Made by a program: the position numbers and the translations under genes. Shown piece by piece: positions 14,384 to 22,163 of a stretch of DNA of 64,000 nucleotides. The notes below the pieces were generated by a model that worked only from the letters and a program-made list of their open reading frames with translations, had not been told where the DNA came from and did not search any database. Source of the DNA: a virus; IMG/VR virus record IMGVR_UViG_3300027777_000034, positions 1 through 64,000 of that record; one strand, written 5' to 3'. Every line of letters begins with the position of its first letter. Position 1 is the first letter of the stretch.

Positions 14384-15283
14384 ATGTTAAAACTATATGA
14401 TATGTTTTCGGGGATAGGTGGATTTGCTTTAGGGTTTCAAAAGGAAGGTTTTGAAGTAACTGCTTTTGCAGAGTTAGATAAGTATCCTTCTGAAGTTTTA
14501 GCAAAGAATTTTCCAAATATCCCTAATTATGGAGATGTAACAAAAGTAAAGTATAAAAAAGATCAGTTTGATTTGATTGTTGGGGGTTTTCCCTGCACAG
14601 ACATATCTATAGCAAGTCAATCAAAGGAGGGCATATATGGAAAAAGATCATTCTTGTGGAAAGAATTCTTCCGAGCAGTTAAAGATGTTCAACCAAAATA
14701 TTGTGTCATTGAAAATGTCTTTATGCTGCTTGGAAGAGGGCTTGAAACGGTACTTCAAGACCTTGCCAGCATCGGGTACGATGCGACTTATACAACGCTC
14801 GATGCCCAATACTGTGGAACAGCCCAAAGAAGGCGTAGAGTTTACATTTTGGGAGTCCGTGATGGAATCACCTCCAATAGCGATATACTCCAGTTTGGCC
14901 CTCGTAGTACTAGAACCTGTCAACAAAGCGTGGAACTTGTCAAAAAGAGCTTTGAATGGAATTTTAAAAAGAGCATGTGGTTCAAAGAAACCTTTGCCTA
15001 CTTTACTCGCCAAAGAAGTGATCAGTTTGATGAATGCGGAGTGTCATCAACCCTAACAAAAAGAGATTATAAGTCTTTTACAGATTTAGTAGTATCTGAT
15101 GGCAACATACGCAGAGTAACACCTACAGAAAGGCTTCGCCTTATGGGTTTTCCTGACGATTGGCATATTGAAAATGCTTCAAGTACTGATAAGTATAAAT
15201 ATAACGGTATGCATGTACCTTCAGTTCAATACATAGCAAGATGTTTAAAGGAGTACGAAAGATGTTTGAATTTGCAAAAATAG
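14384..15283 (+). CDS. dcm: DNA (cytosine-5) methyltransferase
   Basis: A 299-aa C5-methyltransferase with motif I (MFSGIGGFALGF), motif IV (GGFPCTDIS, catalytic Cys), motif VI (ENV), motif VIII (QRRRRVY) and motifs IX/X (RRVTPTERLRLMGFPDDW and the final GMHVPSVQYIA block). AAGGAGG favours the ATG at 14384 over the TTG three bases earlier. No restriction nuclease is adjacent, so it probably protects phage DNA from host restriction. The central part (about 14640-15010) is visibly richer in G and C, with fewer stops in all frames than its flanks, suggesting a recombined segment. Confidence 0.93.
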   Translation: MLKLYDMFSGIGGFALGFQKEGFEVTAFAELDKYPSEVLAKNFPNIPNYGDVTKVKYKKDQFDLIVGGFPCTDISIASQSKEGIYGKRSFLWKEFFRAVKDVQPKYCVIENVFMLLGRGLETVLQDLASIGYDATYTTLDAQYCGTAQRRRRVYILGVRDGITSNSDILQFGPRSTRTCQQSVELVKKSFEWNFKKSMWFKETFAYFTRQRSDQFDECGVSSTLTKRDYKSFTDLVVSDGNIRRVTPTERLRLMGFPDDWHIENASSTDKYKYNGMHVPSVQYIARCLKEYERCLNLQK

Positions 15284-15894
15284 CAGAAAAATTTGACGAA
15301 CATTTAGCTGGACAATTATATTGGCATAGCAATTTCGTTAATCATTTCTTGCCTGAGATTGCATCTGTCTTTATGGCAGAAGGAACAAATGTATATGATT
15401 TTGGTGCATCAACAGGTAATGTAGAAGTGGCTTTATCAAGTATGATTAAGTCAAGGAGCATAGATTTTATACCTGTGGAAAAATGTAAAGAGATGGCAGA
15501 AAGATATAAGGGAGAAAGCGAAGTGGTTGTTGATGATTTTTTAAATGTGTATATGGAAGAGTTTTCATTTGCTACATGTATTTTGTCTTTATGTTTTATC
15601 CATCCATCAAAAAGAGAAACATTTATTGATTCTTTAAAAAATAATTGTATGATTGGCGGTGCTTTTATAGTTTTGGAGAAAATGAAATCCAAGGGTGGAT
15701 ATTTAGGAACAGCTTTAAATAGAGTCACATGGCGTAATAAGATTGAAAATGGTGAATCTTTAAAGATGGTAATCAATAAAGAGCTTTCTCTAAGTGGTGT
15801 GCAGTATCCGCTAAGTGAAAAAGAACTTGAAGGATTTGAGTTAATATGGGCTTATGGTGATTTTCGTGCTTATATTTGGTTAAAGGAGTTTTAA
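15262..15894 (+). CDS. CmoA-like SAM-dependent methyltransferase
   Basis: A 210-aa class I methyltransferase: SAM motif YDFGASTGNVEVAL, acidic residue after the next strand (FIPVEK), then CILSLCFIHPSKRETF and GGAFIVLEK, the order seen in CmoA, which makes carboxy-SAM for tRNA wobble uridine modification. The C-terminal LSEKELEGFELIWAYGDFRAYIWLK also fits CmoA. It starts inside the end of dcm. Whether it makes carboxy-SAM or is a plain methyltransferase cannot be told; no CmoB partner is present here. Confidence 0.7.
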   Translation: MFEFAKIAEKFDEHLAGQLYWHSNFVNHFLPEIASVFMAEGTNVYDFGASTGNVEVALSSMIKSRSIDFIPVEKCKEMAERYKGESEVVVDDFLNVYMEEFSFATCILSLCFIHPSKRETFIDSLKNNCMIGGAFIVLEKMKSKGGYLGTALNRVTWRNKIENGESLKMVINKELSLSGVQYPLSEKELEGFELIWAYGDFRAYIWLKEF

Positions 15895-16140
15895 ATGGAA
15901 GAAGAATTAGATTATCATTGTTCTGAGTGCGGTGTTCAAATTTCAGAGTGGATGCTTAGAGATGTCGATGGCGTTACAATTGATACATGTTTAAATTGTG
16001 CAATTAAAACATCATTAATGTTATGCCCTGTGTGCGACATAAACATAGGAATAACGAATGTAGATCGTGCAAATAGAATACTTGGTGAGGGATGGGAAGA
16101 GATGTGCGAAGACTGTGCAAAAGCATTTGTTGAAAAATAG
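15895..16140 (+). CDS. Double zinc-ribbon protein, 81 aa
   Basis: Four CxxC pairs: CSEC, CLNC, CPVC and CEDC, consistent with two zinc-binding modules. Starts directly after the previous stop. Function unknown; nucleic-acid or protein binding is likely. Confidence 0.75.
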   Translation: MEEELDYHCSECGVQISEWMLRDVDGVTIDTCLNCAIKTSLMLCPVCDINIGITNVDRANRILGEGWEEMCEDCAKAFVEK

Positions 16141-16175
16141 CCAAGTTTTATTGTGCTAACAATGGGGTATTTATA

Positions 16176-16313
16176 ATGGAAGACTTTAAAAAATGGTACA
16201 TTTGTTCTTACTGTGCATTTAAATTTTACTGGGAAGGCTTAGAAGATCCAACACAATGTCCAAAATGTAGATGTGAAGAAATTATTTTAATAAAAGAAAA
16301 TAAAATTTTGTAA
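16176..16313 (+). CDS. Small zinc-ribbon protein, 45 aa
   Basis: ATG at 16176, 45 codons, with CSYC and CPKC pairs 18 residues apart as in rubredoxin-like or zinc-ribbon peptides. The ribosome site is weak (GGGG). Placed between two supported genes. Confidence 0.65.
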   Translation: MEDFKKWYICSYCAFKFYWEGLEDPTQCPKCRCEEIILIKENKIL

Positions 16314-16330
16314 AACTTTATGGAGCATAA

Positions 16331-17275
16331 ATGACAATCAACAGAAGAATTTTTTATGCTTGCCAAGCAGTTGGAATTGGTGACAAAGACGGTGCAAATT
16401 TTACTGTTGCTCATGGTGTTCAGAGTGTTGGCATAAATACACAGTTTAACTTAGAACAAATTTTTGAAGTTGGGATGATTTCAATTTATGAAAATGTTGA
16501 AAATGTTCCTGATGTTGAAGTAACATTAGAAAAAGTATTAGATGGAAGAGATCTTCTTTACAATTTAGCAACATCAAGTGCTGTTGGAACTACCTTATCG
16601 GCAAAATCAGTAGCACAATGTTCTGTAGCATTAGCCATTTTTGATGATACATCTGTAGCTGCAACTGGTACAGCAAAAGCTGGTTGTGTAATGAAAAAGT
16701 GTGTTGTAAGCCAAATAACATACAAAGTGGCAGTTGAAGGAAATGCAACAGAATCTATAACTCTTGTTGGAAATGAAAAGATTTGGTCAAACAGTTTAAA
16801 TCCATCAGATGGAGAATGGTATATAAATAATTTTCCAGAAACAAATGTTCCAGACGATAAGCCAGATTTGACTATACAAAGAAGACAGCATGTTAATATT
16901 GGTGCTTCAAAAATACCAAATTGCATACCAGCAATATCATCATTCCAATCAATAACTGTTGGTGCAAATATAACTAGAGAAAAAATACTTGAGCTTGGAA
17001 GTAAAGTTCCATATTTTAGATATGCGAAATTTCCAGTAGAAGTAACAGCACAATTTGAGATTATAGCAAAAAAGGGCGATCAAATAGGCGTTGTTGAGGA
17101 TACAAACAATCTTACAGATGAAGAAATAAAATTGGTTTTTTTAAATGGAACAACAATAGACCTTGGAAAAAAGAACAAGTTACAATCTGCAAACTATCAA
17201 GGTGGCGGTACAGACGGTGGTAATGCAACAATAACATATAGTTTTAAGACATTTAATGATTTTACGGTAACATAA
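16331..17275 (+). CDS. Probable virion structural (tail tube-like) protein
   Basis: A 314-aa, mainly beta-strand protein. The N-terminus (FTVAHGVQSVGINTQF) and the later EVTLEKVLDG block, with a Gly/Thr-rich body and a C-terminal beta strand pattern (ATITYSFKTFNDFTV), have the style of phage tail tube or adaptor proteins. No signal peptide or catalytic motif. The assignment is based on overall composition and size, not a clear family match. Confidence 0.5.
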   Translation: MTINRRIFYACQAVGIGDKDGANFTVAHGVQSVGINTQFNLEQIFEVGMISIYENVENVPDVEVTLEKVLDGRDLLYNLATSSAVGTTLSAKSVAQCSVALAIFDDTSVAATGTAKAGCVMKKCVVSQITYKVAVEGNATESITLVGNEKIWSNSLNPSDGEWYINNFPETNVPDDKPDLTIQRRQHVNIGASKIPNCIPAISSFQSITVGANITREKILELGSKVPYFRYAKFPVEVTAQFEIIAKKGDQIGVVEDTNNLTDEEIKLVFLNGTTIDLGKKNKLQSANYQGGGTDGGNATITYSFKTFNDFTVT

Positions 17276-17490
17276 TGAATACTACTGAACAAAAACAAAT
17301 CAAAACTTTGGAAGATTTTAATTTTGAATTGCAATTTCATTTTACATTACAATACGAAAGAATTAAAAAGCTTGAAGAAGCAATAAAAACTCATCAAGAA
17401 GAAATGGAAAATCATTGGTTATATGCTGGTATAGATAAAAGACAAGTTCCCGATTGGGATACCAATAAAAAACTATGGGATTGTTTATAA
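17275..17490 (+). CDS. Coiled-coil hypothetical protein, 71 aa
   Basis: TAATG junction with the structural protein. Residues 10-45 form a Lys/Glu-rich helix; the C-terminus has three Trp. Possibly an assembly chaperone given its position, but this is a guess. Confidence 0.65.
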   Translation: MNTTEQKQIKTLEDFNFELQFHFTLQYERIKKLEEAIKTHQEEMENHWLYAGIDKRQVPDWDTNKKLWDCL

Positions 17491-17494
17491 ACAT

Positions 17495-17641
17495 ATGGAT
17501 AGTGATGATTCATATACTATTGTGTTCACAAACGAAATGCTTAAGTCTATTGGTATAGACACAGATCAAAATGATATTGATGTAAAAATAGTTGTTGAAA
17601 ATGGAACTATTAAAGTATTGAGAAAAGAAGATGTTGGTTGA
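17495..17641 (+). CDS. AbrB/MazE-like swapped-hairpin protein, 48 aa
   Basis: Pattern NEMLKSIGIDTDQNDIDVKI followed by ENGTIKVLRK matches the strand-helix-strand of AbrB or MazE-type DNA-binding proteins, here reduced to 48 residues. No toxin gene is adjacent. No clear ribosome site, but it is tightly packed after the previous gene. Confidence 0.55.
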   Translation: MDSDDSYTIVFTNEMLKSIGIDTDQNDIDVKIVVENGTIKVLRKEDVG

Positions 17642-17737
17642 TAACTACATTTGTGCATTTTTTCAATATATATGTTATACAATATTGTATTTGCTTATAA
17701 TAAAATTAATGAAAGAAATATTAAATGAGGATTCTGA

Positions 17738-17765
17738 TAAATTTTTTTGAGTGTTGAACGAATAA
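17738..17765 (+). promoter_or_regulatory. Two-part phage promoter-like motif
   Basis: TAAATT at 17738 and CGAATA at 17759, 21 nt apart; 40 nt upstream of the 17805 gene. The rest of the 17642-17804 gap is AT-rich with no other element that I can support. Confidence 0.7.
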
Positions 17766-17804
17766 CAATATGTGTAAGGAATACATAACCCAAGGAGAAA
17801 AGAT

Positions 17805-18089
17805 ATGATGATTTACAATTGGCTTTTTGGCAAGGAAAAAAAGAATTGTGGAGGTTGCAAATTAAAGCAACAAGATAAATCAATAGCAGAATTTGTTTCT
17901 GAGCTTAACTTATTAAAAGCTAAATTTAATGATTTAGAGTTAGATTATATTGAGTTAGAAAACATTAATGCTTCTTTAAGTTCTGATAATGAGGAACTAA
18001 AAACTAAAAACAACGAACTAATATCTATGCTATTAAAAGTATCTGATATAGCAAGAGTTGGTGTTGAATGTAATAAAAAAGGATATTAA
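17805..18089 (+). CDS. Coiled-coil protein with CxxC, 94 aa
   Basis: N-terminal hydrophobic and aromatic start (MMIYNWLFG), a CGGC pair, then a long heptad-pattern helix (about residues 28-85). CAAGGAG precedes. Function unknown; first gene after the promoter motif and upstream of csrA. Confidence 0.7.
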   Translation: MMIYNWLFGKEKKNCGGCKLKQQDKSIAEFVSELNLLKAKFNDLELDYIELENINASLSSDNEELKTKNNELISMLLKVSDIARVGVECNKKGY

Positions 18090-18099
18090 CTGAAATTAT

Positions 18100-18161
18100 A
18101 AGGTGTCTGGACCAATGACGGTGGGAAAGGTCTTACTAGTTGTGTTGACTAGAGACACCTT
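18100..18161 (+). promoter_or_regulatory. Three-way-junction RNA leader upstream of csrA
   Basis: P1 AAGGTGTCT/AGACACCTT (9 bp), P2 GGACC/GGTCT (5 bp, one G-U, 15-nt loop), P3 CTAGT/ACTAG (5 bp, 7-nt loop). GGA triplets occur at the start of P2, in the P2 loop (GGGAAA) and in the ribosome site GGGGGAA at 18174-18180. GGA is the core of CsrA binding sites, so autoregulation by the downstream CsrA is a natural hypothesis. It matches no riboswitch that I know. Confidence 0.7.
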
Positions 18162-18185
18162 GTAATAAACTTAGGGGGAATTAAT

Positions 18186-18416
18186 ATGGAAATTGGAAGT
18201 TTGGTTTTTGCTAGAAAATTGAATGAAGCTTTTACTATTTATACCGATTCTGGTAATATAGAGGTTACCATTAAAGAAATAAATACATATTCAAATCAAG
18301 TTAGATTGCGTATTAAAGCACCAAAAAACATTAAAATCATGCGAGATAATGCAGTTGATTTAAAACCAAAAGATATATTGTTCACACCAACAATTCCAAG
18401 ATCGGAGAAAAGATGA
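18186..18416 (+). CDS. csrA: CsrA-like RNA-binding translational regulator
   Basis: A 76-aa protein with the CsrA fold pattern: beta1 LVFARKLNEAF, beta2-beta4 with VTIKEI and QVRLRIKAP (the conserved QVR-GI-AP region), then the KNIKIMR equivalent of the AVHREE strand. Slightly longer than usual at the C-terminus. CsrA binds GGA in mRNA leaders to block or activate translation. A phage copy could reprogramme host or late phage mRNAs. The leader just upstream carries GGA sites. The stop overlaps the DUF1501 start (ATGA). Confidence 0.8.
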   Translation: MEIGSLVFARKLNEAFTIYTDSGNIEVTIKEINTYSNQVRLRIKAPKNIKIMRDNAVDLKPKDILFTPTIPRSEKR

Positions 18417-19690
18417 ACAGAAGACATTTTATAAAACATACGGCTGGTATTTCTGCACTTTCTTTTGTGGGCAAAGTTAAAGCACAAGAAGAAACACTTA
18501 AAAAGTCTGGAAAAAAACTTATTGTGTTGTGGATGGGCGGTGGTCCTAGTCATATGGATCTTTGGGATTTAAAACAGGGGCAAGCAAATGGTGGTGAATT
18601 TAAACAAATACTCACTTCAGCAAATGGAGTTAGCATTAGTGAAGTTCTTCCAACAATCGCTTCTCAGTTTCACAATTTAGTTGCTGTTCGATCTCTTGTG
18701 ACCAACGAAGGAAGTCATGAGAGAGGAACCGTTTTAATGAATACTGGGCATCAACCAAGCGTTGTTGTGCAGTATCCATCCATTGGATCGGTAACATCTT
18801 CTCTTTTAACATCAAAAGAACTACCACTGCCAGGATTTATTGGTATTGGAAATTCAGCACAAAGAATTGGGCCAGGATTTTTAGGAACAAACCTAGCACC
18901 ATTTACAGTACAAAATGCTGGAACTCCACCAGAAAACATTAAAGCACCAAAGGAAATAGATGATGAAGAAAGACTTAGGAGAAGACAAAGACTGTTTTAT
19001 ACATTGGAAGACGATTTTTCGGAAAGAATTGCACCTCATATTAAAAATAGTGTGGCTAGAGAAGCTATGGGCAATCATGCTCAATCTCATTCTAATATCT
19101 ATGGCAAAGCCTTTGATCTTACACTATCTCCGTTAAAAACAATATTTGAACTAAAAGACGAAAATCCTAAAACGATTGAGTCTTATGGTGGTAGAGGAAA
19201 TAACTTTGGAATGGGTTGTCTTCTTGCTAGAAAGTTAATTTCTAAAGGAGTTAGCTGTGTACAAATCGATTTGGGTGGATGGGATAATCATAGCAATATC
19301 TTTAGTGCTATTAGGAATGGGAATGGGAATCGTCTTGATATGGGCATGGGATATTTGGTCAAGGACTTGGTAGATATGGGTATGTGGAAAGATACTGTAG
19401 TTATGTGGATGGGAGAGTTTGGTCGTACACCCAAGATTAATCAAAATGGTGGGCGTGATCATTGGGCCAGATGTTGGTCTGTGGTTCTTGGTGGTGGTAC
19501 TATCCAAGGTGGACAGGTTTATGGTTCTACAACCGCTGATGGTATGGATATTAAAGACAAACCTTGCAGTATTTCAGATGTTTATGCTACAGTATACAAA
19601 GCTTTGGGTTTAGACCCAATGTTCCAAATTAGGGATAATTTAGGGCGACCAATACCTATATCAGAAGGAAAGGCTTTAGATATATTTTGA
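18413..19690 (+). CDS. DUF1501 family protein with Tat signal
   Basis: A 425-aa full-length DUF1501 protein (alkaline-phosphatase-like superfamily). Residues 1-25 have a twin-arginine motif (NRRHFIKH), a short hydrophobic stretch and an A-x-A-like end. Hallmarks follow: WMGGGPSHMDLWDLK, a GSHERG region, GGWDNHSN and MGEFGRTPKIN with GRDHW. The family is very abundant in Planctomycetes and Verrucomicrobia, usually next to DUF1549/DUF1553. Here it stands alone in a phage operon after csrA. The folded product would be exported by Tat; the substrate is unknown. It is probably host-derived. Confidence 0.9.
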   Translation: MNRRHFIKHTAGISALSFVGKVKAQEETLKKSGKKLIVLWMGGGPSHMDLWDLKQGQANGGEFKQILTSANGVSISEVLPTIASQFHNLVAVRSLVTNEGSHERGTVLMNTGHQPSVVVQYPSIGSVTSSLLTSKELPLPGFIGIGNSAQRIGPGFLGTNLAPFTVQNAGTPPENIKAPKEIDDEERLRRRQRLFYTLEDDFSERIAPHIKNSVAREAMGNHAQSHSNIYGKAFDLTLSPLKTIFELKDENPKTIESYGGRGNNFGMGCLLARKLISKGVSCVQIDLGGWDNHSNIFSAIRNGNGNRLDMGMGYLVKDLVDMGMWKDTVVMWMGEFGRTPKINQNGGRDHWARCWSVVLGGGTIQGGQVYGSTTADGMDIKDKPCSISDVYATVYKALGLDPMFQIRDNLGRPIPISEGKALDIF

Positions 19691-20655
19691 TTAATTACTC
19701 TTTATGTTTATTTGGTCAATTTGAAAATTCTGTTGAAGAATCTACAAATAGTTTGCGTAGGTATTCAACAGGATTACTTGAGCATTTTTTAAAATTAAAC
19801 CATGTTGATTTAAAAGTTGTTCAATTTGATTGGAAAACAGAGCACAATCCAGAAAAAACTTTTGAAAAAATTCCAAAGTGCGATTTTTTATTAACAACTC
19901 TATACACATTAAATGTTTTAAATAATCATCATTTAGCAAAAGAAAAAGTTAATTATAAAACCTCAACATTTTTAGAAAATAAAAGTTTGTGGGATTATTC
20001 ATTTGGAAATCTAAGGGAAAGTTCTCCAGATTGCTATATCCCATACCCTTGTTCAAAAAAATTTTTTAAATATAAAGAAAAAATACCAAAAACAATTCTT
20101 TTAGATGACCATAATCCAGAAATAGGTTTTGGAAAAGACATATCTGTAGAAATAACAGATTGGTTAACTGAACTTGTAGAACAAGGTTATAAACTTTATC
20201 AGCTAACAAAAAAAAATGATGTGCCAAATTCAAAAATTATAGAACCAATATTTAAATGTAATTATAAAGAGTACATGGAAAAAACATCTCAAATTGAATC
20301 GTTTATAATGACTCATCCCGGAGCTTATGAGAATTCTGTAATAGATATGGTTCCAAGAGGAATAAGAGTATTAGTTCCCATAGATCAGGGAACATTTAAA
20401 AGATATGATAAGACAGAAGGTTTTATTCCAATGGAAATAATCAAAGATTTTGAATTAGGCACATTTAAAAATAAAGAACAATTAATAAATTTAATTAAAA
20501 AACCAATTGACAATTCAAATGTTGAAAAGCATATATCTATGATGACAGATATAGAAGAAGTTGTTTTAACAATAGACAAAGTTTTTCAAGATATAGTAAA
20601 AAAAATAGCAAAACATATTGATTATAAAATTTTTTTTGATAACCTAAATCTTTAA
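19687..20655 (+). CDS. Putative GT-B glycosyltransferase
   Basis: A 322-aa protein starting at a TTG inside the DUF1501 stop (TTGA). The C-terminal half (MTHPGAYENSVIDMVPRGIR through VLVPID and a KNKEQLINLI helix) reads like the nucleotide-sugar side of GT-B enzymes, but the N-terminal half is not recognised. It is one of about ten glycosyltransferase-like genes in the window. Medium-low confidence in function, higher that it is coding. Confidence 0.55.
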   Translation: MINYSLCLFGQFENSVEESTNSLRRYSTGLLEHFLKLNHVDLKVVQFDWKTEHNPEKTFEKIPKCDFLLTTLYTLNVLNNHHLAKEKVNYKTSTFLENKSLWDYSFGNLRESSPDCYIPYPCSKKFFKYKEKIPKTILLDDHNPEIGFGKDISVEITDWLTELVEQGYKLYQLTKKNDVPNSKIIEPIFKCNYKEYMEKTSQIESFIMTHPGAYENSVIDMVPRGIRVLVPIDQGTFKRYDKTEGFIPMEIIKDFELGTFKNKEQLINLIKKPIDNSNVEKHISMMTDIEEVVLTIDKVFQDIVKKIAKHIDYKIFFDNLNL

Positions 20656-20671
20656 CAGGAAGAACGAATGT
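20645..20671 (+). promoter_or_regulatory. Variant two-part promoter-like motif
   Basis: TAAATC at 20645 and CGAATG at 20665, 20 nt apart, so it deviates in both halves and the spacing. It lies over the end of the 19687 gene and 60 nt before the 20730 gene. Confidence 0.5.
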
Positions 20672-20685
20672 GTTAGTATCTAACA
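20671..20685 (+). promoter_or_regulatory. 6-bp leader hairpin
   Basis: TGTTAG/CTAACA with a TAT loop, directly after the variant promoter motif and 45 nt before the 20730 start. Similar in position to the leader hairpins at 2905 and 11318. Confidence 0.5.
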
Positions 20686-20729
20686 TATTGTTTTGTTAGA
20701 AAGTTTAAAACCTTTAAGGAGGAAGATTT

Positions 20730-20945
20730 ATGTTTGATTTATTGTTGGCAACATCGATTGCCTTTGGTTCTGAATCTGTTAATGCTATTGGACTTCGTTC
20801 TAAGTCCAGTTGTTCTGGTGGCGTTTGTTCATCTTCTGCACCTATTGCAGTTGAATCTAATAAAAAACCAGAAACAAAGGTTGTTGTTGATTTGCAAAAA
20901 CAATCTAAATTTAAAAGCATTATTCGTGGAAAGAAATGTAAGTAA
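20730..20945 (+). CDS. Short Cys/Ser/Gly-rich secreted-like peptide, 71 aa
   Basis: Hydrophobic start (MFDLLLATSIAFGSE) and a core SCSGGVCSSSAP, then a basic C-terminus (RGKKCK). Short proteins with SCSGG-type motifs are common in Planctomycetes secretomes. AAGGAGG upstream and a strong terminator downstream, so it is a single-gene unit. A second frame (20734-20988) is open over most of it but has no ribosome site. Confidence 0.65.
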   Translation: MFDLLLATSIAFGSESVNAIGLRSKSSCSGGVCSSSAPIAVESNKKPETKVVVDLQKQSKFKSIIRGKKCK

Positions 20946-20955
20946 AAATAAATGT

Positions 20956-20981
20956 AAAAGGGGGGCTTTTGCCCCCTTTTT
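20956..20981 (+). terminator. Intrinsic terminator
   Basis: A-run plus GGGGGGC, TTTT loop, GCCCCC and a T-run (20977-20981). Strong GC stem followed by U-tract: a textbook Rho-independent terminator, 15 nt after the 20730 gene. The A/T symmetry means it may also work in the reverse direction. Confidence 0.92.
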
Positions 20982-21002
20982 ATATTAAAATGGACAGTAA
21001 AA

Positions 21003-21341
21003 ATGAAAAAAGAACTAATAAATAGCTGGCAACCTAGCAATAAAAAAAAAATAGATTTAAGCAATTTAAATATTGATGGTTATAAAATAAATAATAGCAA
21101 TGCAACTTTTTTAGGCAAACGATATGAAAAAATTTTTAAACCATTAACAGGACTTTCTTTATATAATATCCTGACAAATGAAGAAGTGTTAAAATCATCA
21201 GAAGTTTTAAAATCACACATTAAAAAAATTAAAGAAAATAATTCAAGTTTAAAAGATTTTGAAATTTGTGATCTTGAAAATTTTCAAAGAATGTTAGAAA
21301 TTTATGGCAATAATGGATTTTGCTTATATTCTTGGTACTAA
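21003..21341 (+). CDS. Hypothetical protein, 112 aa
   Basis: Lys/Asn-rich, likely helical C-terminal half. No family recognised. It begins a run of five unassigned genes with few ribosome sites. Confidence 0.65.
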   Translation: MKKELINSWQPSNKKKIDLSNLNIDGYKINNSNATFLGKRYEKIFKPLTGLSLYNILTNEEVLKSSEVLKSHIKKIKENNSSLKDFEICDLENFQRMLEIYGNNGFCLYSWY

Positions 21342-21342
21342 T

Positions 21343-21573
21343 ATGTATAACGCATATATTCAATATATTAACAACAACATGGAAATTTCTAAAAAACATG
21401 TTGGAAAAATAGAAAATTCTGAAGATATAGCCACAAAAGTTATTCAAGACATATATATGTTAGAATATATGTATATGCCAATGGCAATTTTAATAGTTGA
21501 AGAAGATGGAAAAATAATATTAAAGTATTCAATAGAAAAAATTAATGAAAAGTTTTTTCTTGTTTCGAGGTAA
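21343..21573 (+). CDS. Hypothetical protein, 76 aa
   Basis: Start taken at the ATG one base after the previous stop; an in-frame ATG at 21304 would overlap. Helical, Met/Tyr-rich, with a beta end (AILIVEEDGKIILKYS). Function not recognised. Confidence 0.55.
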   Translation: MYNAYIQYINNNMEISKKHVGKIENSEDIATKVIQDIYMLEYMYMPMAILIVEEDGKIILKYSIEKINEKFFLVSR

Positions 21574-21575
21574 AA

Positions 21576-22163
21576 ATGAACATTGATTCCTTAGTAGAAA
21601 GATTAAATAAAAAAATAAAAGATAGCATTACATTTAGAAAAACAGATGAAAAGATATTATTGATTTATTATAAAAACGAATCATATAAAAGATTTTTAAC
21701 AAATCAAATTTTACAATTCTGCAATGAAAACAAATTAGAAATATTTAATGTATCTCCATATAAATATGATATTGTTAATTCATGTCACTTATATAAAGAG
21801 AGTGATTTTTATTTAAATATGTTTTATGAAATAAAGATAAGTAAAAAAGCAGAGTATAATAATGTTGTTATTTTTAAGGATATTGATTCTTTTATTTCTG
21901 ATGACAAAACAATTGGTTTAGTAGAATACATAAATGATTTTAAAAGATCTATCAATGATAATACAAAATTTATAATTGTTATGACAAATAAACGACAAAT
22001 AATGAAACCGTTTTGTAAAAGCGATCCAAGTTTTTTGGGCATTGATTTTTATGGTTGTTTAACAGAAGCAGCATTTTTTGATGTTTCTAAAAAAACTCCA
22101 GAAGAATCTTTAAAAGAATTAACTCAAGATGAAAATAAATTAGGAGAAATAAATGAGGATTGA
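21576..22163 (+). CDS. Hypothetical protein, 195 aa
   Basis: Resembles a P-loop-less AAA-like or sensor domain in its layout: hydrophobic strand (KILLIYYKN), later strand NVVIFKDIDSF and FIIVMTNKR (Walker-B-like and sensor-like), but no Walker A is visible. This would be the pattern of an inactive AAA+ or clamp-loader subunit. Tentative. Confidence 0.55.
   Translation: MNIDSLVERLNKKIKDSITFRKTDEKILLIYYKNESYKRFLTNQILQFCNENKLEIFNVSPYKYDIVNSCHLYKESDFYLNMFYEIKISKKAEYNNVVIFKDIDSFISDDKTIGLVEYINDFKRSINDNTKFIIVMTNKRQIMKPFCKSDPSFLGIDFYGCLTEAAFFDVSKKTPEESLKELTQDENKLGEINED

Noticed and set aside
14648-15013. Antisense 121-codon frame in dcm
   Set aside because: It opens only because the dcm core has few stops in any frame. 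No ribosome site and no recognisable fold.
18100-18161. Hammerhead ribozyme upstream of csrA
   Set aside because: A three-way junction and GAAA are present but the CUGAUGA core and cleavage site are not.
20734-20988. 84-codon frame overlapping the SCSGG peptide
   Set aside because: Reads through the terminator stem and has no ribosome site; the other frame has AAGGAGG and a signal-like start.
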